From the NCBI GenBank assembly GCA_035506575.1, contig DATJPD010000183.1, positions 35,633 to 99,632 of the forward strand: a DNA stretch of 64,000 bases, written 5' to 3'. The translations under genes were made by a program, and so were the position numbers. Below the pieces are notes generated by a model that saw only the letters and a list, made by a program, of their open reading frames with translations, ran no database searches and was not told the origin of the DNA. Shown one piece after another: positions 57,578 to 64,000 of the stretch. The stretch's first letter is position 1. Each line of letters starts with the position of its first letter. This stretch comes from DATJPD01 sp035506575. GTDB taxonomy: Bacteria > Pseudomonadota > Alphaproteobacteria > CACIAM-22H2.

Positions 57578-59631
57578 TTGGCCGAATCCAGGAACAGGGT
57601 GATGAACATCGCCAGCAGCGAGCCCGCACCCGAGGCGAACGCCGCGTTATCGCGGCCGCGTCGCCAGGCGCGCTCGCGGCGCATCTCCTTGTTGCGCTCG
57701 ATCATGGTCGCCTCGAGCTGCAGGCGCATCCAGCCCGATCTGGCGAGACCGAAGGCGCGCGAGTCGCGCATCTTGAGGCCCGGCGAATCCACTGCTTTCA
57801 GAATCGCCGCGATTCCGCCCGCCTGCGCCGCCCGATCGATCGTCTCCACCATGAGCTGGCGCGTCGGGCGGTGGCGGAAGCCCTCGGCCACGCGCCTGGC
57901 CAGCTTCGCGCACCAGAGGGCGATGCCCGGCAGCGGCGCGCCGCCGTAGCTCTGCTGCAGCTCGGCGAACAGGCGGATGGCCCCCAAGGTCGCGTCGTCG
58001 TCCGCGTCCTTCGGCTTCATCAACGTCAGGAGCGCATCGCCGCTCGCATCGAAGCGCGCGGCGATGAACGCCGCGACGTGGCTGTCGATCGAAGGCTCGG
58101 CGATCCGTCCGCTCGCGGCCGCATCGTCGAGCGCCCTGATGAGCTCGGCCACGCTCGCCACCCAGCGTCCGCCCGCCATGGGCGAGAGGCACGGCAGGTT
58201 GATGTTCAGGTCGTAGAGGCAACGCTCGTAGCCTTCCCACGGCTGCTGCGACAGAACCCAGCGGCGCAGGCGCTCGTAGTTGATCGCCTGCCGCGTCGCG
58301 CGCCGGCGGTCCGGCCGCCGCGCCGAGACCCGCCGCTCGAGCACCTTCTGCGCGAGCGTGTAGCGGACGATGGCCGAGGCGGCGGCGCGTCTCTCGGGCA
58401 CCGCCGCGGCGTCGAACAGGAAGGGCCCGAGCGCGTGCGGGTCGACCGCGACGCCGCGGAACCGGATCGGCCCTTCGGGATCGAGGGCGGTGATCGCGCG
58501 GGTGACGGTGAGCGCGTCGTTGTCGGCGGCTTCCGCATCGGGCTCGCGGTCCACCATCGCGCGGTCGAGGAGGGCGGGGGTCATGCGCTCGGGCGCGTGG
58601 TCGTGCACCCAGCGGTGCAGCGCGTCGCCGCCGAGCTGGCGCACCGCCTCCTGCCAGTTGCGCCCCAGCATGTAGGCGAGCGAGCGGGCGCTGCGCACCT
58701 GCTTGCCGCCGATCGGGTAGGGCGGGATCACGCGCGGCGGGTCGGGCAGGCGCGGCTGGTCCGGCCGGCCGGCGTTCAGCCATTTCTGCAGGTCGGCGAG
58801 CGTCCAGCGCTCGCTTTCGTCATCGCTCGTGAGCCCTTGCAGCGCGTCGACGAGCTCGCGGGGCAGCGTGTGCGGGGGTGCCACGGCCGCCAGCGATCCC
58901 ATCTCGATGCGGCGGATCATCAGCTCGTCGCGGTCGTATTCGGACCCCGGCTGGCGGCCGAGCAGCATGGCGACCGCCGTCATGCCGAGGGCGAACATGT
59001 CGTGCTTGGGCCCGTTGGACCCGCGGCCGGCGGGATCGGCCATCGCCGTCTCGAGCGGCTCGTACACGTCCGGCTGCTCGAAGCCCGGCGGGGTGGCGAC
59101 GCACGGCCCGAGCGTCAGGGTCGACCCGCCGGGGTCGCGCAGGAAGAGGTTGTCCGGCCGGATCGCGCGATGCACGGCACCGTGGCTGTGGATCTCGGTC
59201 AGCGCCGACACGGCGGGCTTGAACAGCGCGTCCACGATCTGCCAGGGTTGGTGCTGGGTCGATAAGGTGAAGCGTCCGCCGCCCAGCGCCGAGTAGATGA
59301 TCGCCAGGCGCTGTCTGCCGTCGGGCCAGTCGATCGGGCCGAAGTCCCTGAGCGCCAGCATGCCCGCGCGGCTGAAGCCGCGCAGGGCGGCCATCGCCTC
59401 GAGGCGCGGGATGACCTCGCCCGAGCAGACGAGCGCGATGAAGGAGTCGGTCGGCATCCGGCGGTCGAAGGCGCGGCAGGCGGTCACGGCCTTGCCGCTG
59501 AACGCCGGCAGCACGTCCTTCGGCTGGATCACATAGTGCTGGCCGAGCGCCATCTCCCCGCCGGCCACGGAGGCCGGCGCCGCCGCGGCGGGGGCGGCAT
59601 TCTTGGCGGCGGGAGGGGCCTCGGGCGTCAT
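57574..59631 (-). CDS. Pseudokinase-like protein with C-terminal membrane anchor (copy 1)
   Basis: A 685-residue protein. After an Ala/Pro-rich head, residues about 65-300 resemble a protein kinase: HRAIRPDN at 154-161 stands where HRDLKPEN is expected, so the catalytic Asp is Ala, and the DFG position reads LGP. HDMFALGMTAVAMLLGRQP matches the kinase alphaF helix. Residues 300-650 form an uncharacterised alpha-rich region with WNG-free repeats, and the end (SGAGSLLAMFITLFLDSAK) is a single anchor helix. GGAG precedes the ATG at 59631. It overlaps the following small membrane-protein gene by 4 bp. Copy 2 lies at 60206-62236. Regulation by binding, not phosphorylation, is likely. Confidence 0.75.
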   Translation of the reverse strand: MTPEAPPAAKNAAPAAAAPASVAGGEMALGQHYVIQPKDVLPAFSGKAVTACRAFDRRMPTDSFIALVCSGEVIPRLEAMAALRGFSRAGMLALRDFGPIDWPDGRQRLAIIYSALGGGRFTLSTQHQPWQIVDALFKPAVSALTEIHSHGAVHRAIRPDNLFLRDPGGSTLTLGPCVATPPGFEQPDVYEPLETAMADPAGRGSNGPKHDMFALGMTAVAMLLGRQPGSEYDRDELMIRRIEMGSLAAVAPPHTLPRELVDALQGLTSDDESERWTLADLQKWLNAGRPDQPRLPDPPRVIPPYPIGGKQVRSARSLAYMLGRNWQEAVRQLGGDALHRWVHDHAPERMTPALLDRAMVDREPDAEAADNDALTVTRAITALDPEGPIRFRGVAVDPHALGPFLFDAAAVPERRAAASAIVRYTLAQKVLERRVSARRPDRRRATRQAINYERLRRWVLSQQPWEGYERCLYDLNINLPCLSPMAGGRWVASVAELIRALDDAAASGRIAEPSIDSHVAAFIAARFDASGDALLTLMKPKDADDDATLGAIRLFAELQQSYGGAPLPGIALWCAKLARRVAEGFRHRPTRQLMVETIDRAAQAGGIAAILKAVDSPGLKMRDSRAFGLARSGWMRLQLEATMIERNKEMRRERAWRRGRDNAAFASGAGSLLAMFITLFLDSAK

Positions 59632-59756
59632 CGCGTCTCCGGCGCTGGGCTGATTTACATGCCGACGACTCGTTCCATCGCCGGCGGTTAACTTATGTTA
59701 ACACGCAGCCTAGCCCCGCCTGAGTGCGTTTTCTCACACCTCCCGTCGCCGGCCTT

Positions 59757-60209
59757 TTAACGGGCAACGGTGGTCCGCACCTCAGAGCCCCACGTCTCTT
59801 CTATCTCCTGCTGGCGCTTTCGCAAAGCCTCGATCCGCCGCTTGGCGCGGCCCGTCTCGTGCCAGGCCGCGGCCGCGGGCAGGCAGAGGAAGATCGCGAG
59901 CCCCGCCAGGATCGCGCCGCCAACGAAGCTCCAGGCTTCCGCGCTCATAAGCAGGTCGCGCTGCTTGCCGGCAAGCATCGTGCTGAGCACCAGGGGGGTG
60001 ACCGTCGCCAAAGTGAGCGAGGCGATCGAGATCGTGGCCGCGCGCTGCCCGCGCGGCTCGATGATCGCCGCGAACGCCGCCGGCACCAGCGCCAGCACGA
60101 CGAAATACAGCGTGTGCATCGAGTAGAGGCCGAGGATGAAGGCGAAGCCGATGATCACGAGGGCCAGCAGCACGGCCGCGGAATCGGTCTGGGGGTCGCG
60201 CCGTCTCAT
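59757..60209 (-). CDS. Small membrane protein, partner of pseudokinase (copy 2)
   Basis: A 150-residue protein with four likely helices (AAVLLALVIIGFAFILGLYSM, LYFVVLALVPAAFAAII, SLTLATVTPLVLSTML, AWSFVGGAILAGLAIFLCLPAA) and a charged tail (RIEALRKRQQEIEETWGSEVR). Its ATG overlaps the stop of the upstream pseudokinase gene (ATGA). It matches the product of 57104-57577 in length, helix pattern and tail. It ends 125 bp before the start of copy 1 of the pseudokinase, a gap that could hold a promoter for that copy. Function unknown. Confidence 0.75.
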   Translation of the reverse strand: MRRRDPQTDSAAVLLALVIIGFAFILGLYSMHTLYFVVLALVPAAFAAIIEPRGQRAATISIASLTLATVTPLVLSTMLAGKQRDLLMSAEAWSFVGGAILAGLAIFLCLPAAAAWHETGRAKRRIEALRKRQQEIEETWGSEVRTTVAR

Positions 60210-62236
60210 CGGATCGAGTCCAGGAACAGGGTGGCGAGGAACGCCAGGATCGAGCCCGCGCCCGAGGCCAGCGGCACATTGTCACGGCCGCGCCGCCACG
60301 CATGCAGCCGGATGCGCTCGGCCGCGCGCTCGATCGCCCAGATCTCCGACTCGATGCGTTCCCAGCCGGACTTCGCGTCGTCGAAGCCGCGCTTGTCGGC
60401 GTCCTTCAGGCCGTCGATGGCGAGCGCCTTGTACAGGGCGCTGATGTTGCCCTCCGGGACGGCCGCCTCGATGCGCGACAGGAGCTCCTTGCGCGTCGGC
60501 CGGTGATGGATGCTTTCCGCGATCCGCTGCCCGAGCTTGCCGCACCAGCGCGCGATGCCGGGCAGCGGGCGCAAATTGAGGTTCACCTGCTCGTCCGCGA
60601 ACAGGTGGATCGCATCGAGCAGAACGTCCTCTTCGACGGTCTCGGGCGACATCAGCGCCATCAACGTATAGCCGTCGGCGTCGATGCGCGCGGCGAGGAA
60701 CGCCGCCGCCGCCCCGTCGATCTTGAGCTCCGGGTTGGGCCCTTGCGCCTTTTGGTCGAACTCGGCGACGAGGGCTGAGCCGTTCGCGATCCATTTGCCG
60801 CCGGTCATCGGCGAGAGGCAGGGCAGGCGGGGATTGAGGTCGTAGATGCAGCGCTCCAGGCCTTCCCAGGCCTGCGGCGACGTGATCCAGCGCCGCAGCC
60901 GCTCGAAATTGATCACCTGGCGCGTGGCGCGGCGGCGGTCGGGCTGGCGGTCTGCCAGCTTTTGCAGCAGCCCCTGGTCGACCAGGCTGACCGCGATCTC
61001 CATCTTCTCCCGGTTCTTCGCCGCATCGAACAGGAAGGGGCCGAGGCCGTAGGGCGCCACCGCGAGCCCGCAGTAGCGCACGGGCCCCTGCGGGTCGAGA
61101 GCGATCACCGCGCGCGCGGCCAGCAGCACGTCGTTGTCGAAGCCGCCGCCTTCCGGGTCGGGCTCGCGCAGCACGTGCTCGACAAGCGCTGCCGACGCCG
61201 CGTCGCCTGCCTCCTGGCGCAGCCAGCGGCGCAGCTCCTCGCCGCGCAGGAGCTTTGCCCCCTCGCTCCACGCGCGCCCGATCATGTGCGCCAAGGAGCG
61301 CGTGCAGCGCACCTGCTTGCCGGCGATCGCGAGCGGCTTGGCCGCAAGCGTGGTCGGACGGGTGAGCGGCGGGGCAATCTTGCCGCCCTTGAGCCACAGG
61401 GCGAGGTCCTTGAGCGTCCAGCGCTCGCCACCGATGTCGGTGAGCAGCCCGCGCAGCGGGTCGGCGATTTCCGGCGGCACGTTCTCCGGGGCGATCACCG
61501 CCGCGAGCGAGCCGAGCTCGATGCGCCGGATCATCAGCTCGTCCTTGTCGACGCCCGCCCCGGGCTCGCGCCCGAGCAGCATCGCAACCGCGGTCATGCC
61601 GAGGGCGAACATGTCGTGGCGCGTCGACCCTTCGCCGCGGCCGGTCGGGTCGGCCGATGCGGTCTCCAGCGGCTCGTAGATGTCCGGCTGGTCGTAGCCG
61701 GGCGGCACGGCGACGCATGGACCGAGCGCCAGCGCCGAGCCTCCGGCGTCGCGGATGTAGAGATTGTCGGGCCGGATGGCGCGGTGGATGACCGCCCGGC
61801 CGTGCATCTCGGTGAGCGCCGGAATCACCGGCTTCCAGAACGCATCGATGATCTGCCACGCCGGCAGCGGACCTGCGAGCGCCAGGCGCCCGCCTCTGGC
61901 CTGCGGATAGATGGCCGCCATGCGCTGCTTGTTGTCCGGCCAGTCGACCGCGCCGAAATCCCGCAAGGGCAGCGCCCCATCCTTGTCGAGACCGCGCAGC
62001 GCCTCCATGGCCTCGACGCGCGGCACGACGTCGCCCGAGCACACGAGTCCTACCAGCGGCTCTGCGGCGGTGCGCCGGTCGGTCACCTCGACCGCGGTGA
62101 GGGCATGACCGGCATAGGCGGGAACGGGGGTGTTCGGCGACAGCACATAATTGCCGCTGAGCATCGCCTCCTGGTTGGAGGCGGTGCCCACCTTTTCCGG
62201 CGTCCCCCTGCCGGCGGAAGAGGTGTCGTCAGGCAT
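60206..62236 (-). CDS. Pseudokinase-like protein with C-terminal membrane anchor (copy 2)
   Basis: A 676-residue paralogue of the product of 57574-59631, alike from end to end. HRAIRPDN lies at 151-158 and LGPCVAVPPGYDQPDIYEPLETASADP follows where the DFG and activation loop should be, so catalytic residues are again missing in the same way. The long C-terminal region (including RRATRQVINFERLRRWITS and YDLNPRLPCLSPMTGGKW) is also shared, and the tail SGAGSILAFLATLFLDSIR is a membrane anchor. AAAGG precedes the ATG. The parallel losses show the pair descended from an already inactive ancestor. Confidence 0.75.
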   Translation of the reverse strand: MPDDTSSAGRGTPEKVGTASNQEAMLSGNYVLSPNTPVPAYAGHALTAVEVTDRRTAAEPLVGLVCSGDVVPRVEAMEALRGLDKDGALPLRDFGAVDWPDNKQRMAAIYPQARGGRLALAGPLPAWQIIDAFWKPVIPALTEMHGRAVIHRAIRPDNLYIRDAGGSALALGPCVAVPPGYDQPDIYEPLETASADPTGRGEGSTRHDMFALGMTAVAMLLGREPGAGVDKDELMIRRIELGSLAAVIAPENVPPEIADPLRGLLTDIGGERWTLKDLALWLKGGKIAPPLTRPTTLAAKPLAIAGKQVRCTRSLAHMIGRAWSEGAKLLRGEELRRWLRQEAGDAASAALVEHVLREPDPEGGGFDNDVLLAARAVIALDPQGPVRYCGLAVAPYGLGPFLFDAAKNREKMEIAVSLVDQGLLQKLADRQPDRRRATRQVINFERLRRWITSPQAWEGLERCIYDLNPRLPCLSPMTGGKWIANGSALVAEFDQKAQGPNPELKIDGAAAAFLAARIDADGYTLMALMSPETVEEDVLLDAIHLFADEQVNLNLRPLPGIARWCGKLGQRIAESIHHRPTRKELLSRIEAAVPEGNISALYKALAIDGLKDADKRGFDDAKSGWERIESEIWAIERAAERIRLHAWRRGRDNVPLASGAGSILAFLATLFLDSIR

Positions 62237-62341
62237 GTGGCCTTTCGGAGCTGGACCTGCGGCGACCAGTAGGCGCCGCCCGACTCGCTGCGGTCAACGC
62301 GATTTTACCGGATTTTCCTAAATTCCGGCGTTCGTGCGGGT

Positions 62342-63148
62342 TTAGCCGCTTAACGTTTTCAGCTTGTCGCCGAGCGCCTGCTGCAGATCCTTGACGATGG
62401 TCACCTTGAGCTCGCCGTAGTCGCCGGCGGCGCACCAGACATTTATCGCGAGGGTCACCGTGCCCTCGCCCAGCTCCACGACGGAGACGGAGGGCGGCGG
62501 GGCTTGGCGGGCGCGCGTATCCCGGGTGACAGTGCCGCGCACGGTCTGGATTGCCGCGTCGAGTTCGAGCGCCCGGTCGACGACGAGCTTGAGGTCGATC
62601 CGCCGCGACGTATGGACACTGTAATTGGTGACCGCAGTTCCCCAGATCTTGCCGTTGGGGACCAGGAGCTGGAGGTTGTCGCCGGTGCGCAGCTCGGTGA
62701 TGAACAGATCGATGTTTTCGACCGTGCCGGCGGCGCCGCCGCCGGCGTCGATCTGATCGCCGATCTTGAACGGTCGGAAGATCAGGATCATCACGCCGGC
62801 CGCCAGATGCGACAAGGTGCCCTGCAGGGCGAGGCCGATGGCAAGACCGGCGGCGCCGAACACGGCGATCAGGCTCGCGGTCTGCACGCCGAACTGCGAG
62901 AGGACGGCGAGCACCGTGAAGGTCAGGATCAGATAGCGGACCAGGCTGGCGATGAACCGGCGCAAGGTCAGGTCCACCGATTGGACCCGCACCAGGGTCG
63001 CGCTGGTGGCGCGCGAGGCCCAGCCGGCGATCACCCACCCGACGATCAGGATGATGATGCCGCCAAGGGCGCTCAGCCCGTAGGTGGCTAGAAACGCCGT
63101 CACCTGATCCCAGGCGTTGCGCAGAGGCGGTGGGATATCGTTCGGCAT
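62342..63148 (-). CDS. MscS-family mechanosensitive channel
   Basis: A 268-residue small-conductance channel starting at 63148 (GAGGAG upstream). Three helices are seen: GGIIILIVGWVIAGWAS, FIASLVRYLILTFTVLAVLSQFG and the pore-lining Gly/Ala helix AVFGAAGLAIGLALQGTLSHLAAG. The MscS beta domain follows (FRPFKIGDQIDAGGGAAGTVENIDLFITELRT, VPNGKIWG). It opens on membrane tension to release solutes. It is just upstream of the pseudokinase cassettes on the same strand (105-bp gap), a neighbour worth noting for a membrane-stress role. Confidence 0.93.
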   Translation of the reverse strand: MPNDIPPPLRNAWDQVTAFLATYGLSALGGIIILIVGWVIAGWASRATSATLVRVQSVDLTLRRFIASLVRYLILTFTVLAVLSQFGVQTASLIAVFGAAGLAIGLALQGTLSHLAAGVMILIFRPFKIGDQIDAGGGAAGTVENIDLFITELRTGDNLQLLVPNGKIWGTAVTNYSVHTSRRIDLKLVVDRALELDAAIQTVRGTVTRDTRARQAPPPSVSVVELGEGTVTLAINVWCAAGDYGELKVTIVKDLQQALGDKLKTLSG

Positions 63149-63247
63149 CGCGGTCTCCTCGGCAGTGCCTTGTGTTAGATGAAGGGGCGGTATCCAGCTA
63201 GTCAACCCCTGGGCGTTCGCTAGAGTCCCGGGGACGACGAGGTGTGC

Positions 63248-63781
63248 ATGTCATCAGTCTGGGAGAAGCGGATCCGGCGCCTCCTCGACCTCCTGGCGCG
63301 GGGCGGGCGCGGGCCGGCGAGCAACGTGACGTTCAAGCACGGCGCCCAGGTCTGGGACTTCTTCATCTATGCCGTGAGGAACGGTCCCGCGCTCGTCGTG
63401 GTCGACGGCAACCCGTTCGCGGTCGATGCAAAACTCCTGGCCGAGCGTATCGCGGCCGCCATGCAGGCCGGCTTCAGCGAGCCGTTCGTGACGTTCACCT
63501 CAGATGCGGCGCAGGCGCCGCATCCCGCTTACCGCTTCATCTGGACGCTCGATCCCGCACCCGGTTACGACCTCAACGCCGTCTGCCACGACCCTCGTCC
63601 GCGTTCGGCGCCGCCAGCCGGAGATCGGCTCGAGATGCGCGTCGCTTTCTGCCAGGACGGACGCCTCCTGTCGGCGGTGCACGGCTGGATGGCGCGCGCC
63701 GCGGCCGGTCCGGACCGGCCTGAATGGCGCAACCTCGTCACGCAGATGACGCGTCAGCTCGTCCGCAACGAAGGCACATAG
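63248..63781 (+). CDS. Uncharacterised protein
   Basis: A 177-residue protein starting at 63248 (GAGG five nt upstream; a GTG two codons earlier is possible). The middle alternates strands and helices (VWDFFIYAVRNGPALVVVDGNPFAVDAKLL, then PFVTFTSDAA), and the C-terminal half has an LEMRVAFCQDGRLLSAVHGWM stretch. There is no signal peptide, membrane helix or family that I recognise. It diverges from the MscS gene with 99 bp between starts and precedes an ABC transporter gene by 67 bp. Confidence 0.6.
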   Translation: MSSVWEKRIRRLLDLLARGGRGPASNVTFKHGAQVWDFFIYAVRNGPALVVVDGNPFAVDAKLLAERIAAAMQAGFSEPFVTFTSDAAQAPHPAYRFIWTLDPAPGYDLNAVCHDPRPRSAPPAGDRLEMRVAFCQDGRLLSAVHGWMARAAAGPDRPEWRNLVTQMTRQLVRNEGT

Positions 63782-63848
63782 CCCCGGCGTTGACGCTGTC
63801 GCGGGAACCCTGCCAATTTGAGCCGTTGCAGAGGGGTCGCGAGCCGCA

Positions 63849-64000
63849 ATGAATGAGGTCCTGACCGTCGAGGCGGTGTCGAAACGCTTCGGCGGCACGC
63901 AGGCACTTGCAGGGGTTTCGCTGGTGCTGCGGCCGGGCCGGGTGCACGCGGTCGTGGGCGAGAACGGCGCGGGCAAGTCGACCCTGATCCGGATCCTCGG
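63849..64000 (+). CDS. ABC transporter ATP-binding protein, sugar/nucleoside type, 3' partial
   Basis: Only the first 50 codons are in the window. The opening LTVEAVSKRFGGTQALAGVSLVL and the Walker A GENGAGKST, followed by LIRILG, match the N-terminal ATPase half of RbsA/MglA-type importers (sugars, nucleosides, autoinducer-2). These ATPases normally have two fused ATP-binding halves and are followed by permease genes. The substrate is not determinable here. Confidence 0.85.
   Translation, partial: MNEVLTVEAVSKRFGGTQALAGVSLVLRPGRVHAVVGENGAGKSTLIRIL

Overview
This is a high-GC, gene-dense stretch of a bacterial chromosome, most probably from an alphaproteobacterium (Rhodospirillales or Rhizobiales type). 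The best lineage clue is the gene at 37876-38199. It encodes a DUF1476 protein, the family of the F1-ATPase zeta inhibitor, which is known from alphaproteobacteria. A class I PHA synthase with a phasin, a LapG-type transglutaminase-like protease and many FixK/FNR-type DNA boxes fit that assignment. Both window ends cut a gene: an FAD-binding oxidoreductase on the left and a sugar-type ABC ATPase on the right.

Layout. 1-6874 holds peripheral metabolism: an oxidoreductase, a Nudix hydrolase, a fumarylacetoacetase-fold hydrolase, two paralogous amidohydrolases (one with a Tat signal), a creatinase-like M24 protein and a cupin. 6881-11850 is a leftward yhiI-rbbA-yhhJ-type export operon. 11900-42200 is a stress and low-oxygen island. 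It contains FtsH, a DUF3775 protein, a type 2 thymidine/AMP phosphorylase, two small cytochromes c, a Ycf46-like AAA ATPase, a two-partner-secretion adhesin operon with a LapG-like protease, a lone receiver protein, an NRAMP-related transporter and small secreted Pro/Gly-rich proteins. It continues with an OprD-type porin, the set Hsp20, CBS-BON, Usp and beta-CASP hydrolase, the F1 inhibitor, a host-attachment-family protein, phasin-PhaC, a CBS protein and ChaB. 42250-44762 carries a D-aminoacylase-type hydrolase, 3-hydroxyanthranilate dioxygenase and another small secreted protein. 44956-56203 carries PepN, a SoeABC-like molybdoenzyme operon, a three-domain acyl-activating/acyltransferase protein and a nitronate monooxygenase. 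56204-57056 is a small low-GC patch beside tRNA-Leu(UAA). 57104-62236 holds two tandem copies of a pseudokinase plus small-membrane-protein cassette, followed by an MscS channel and an uncharacterised protein.

How it works together. Thirteen 14-bp palindromes of the form TTGA(T/C)-N4-(A/G)TCAA, or one mismatch from it, lie between genes from 11912 to 41457. I found none elsewhere in the window. For most of them a -10-like hexamer sits where a class II FNR/FixK promoter would need it. The genes they front deal with protein quality control, energy sparing, carbon storage and surface attachment. The most coherent reading is a FixK/FNR-family hypoxia-survival regulon, whose regulator lies outside this window.

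Two systems deserve special attention. The first is a CdrA/CdrB/LapG-like adhesin-release operon with a candidate cleavage motif and a C-terminal cysteine pair. The second is the duplicated pseudokinase/membrane-protein cassette, whose kinase domains lack the catalytic Asp and the DFG motif.
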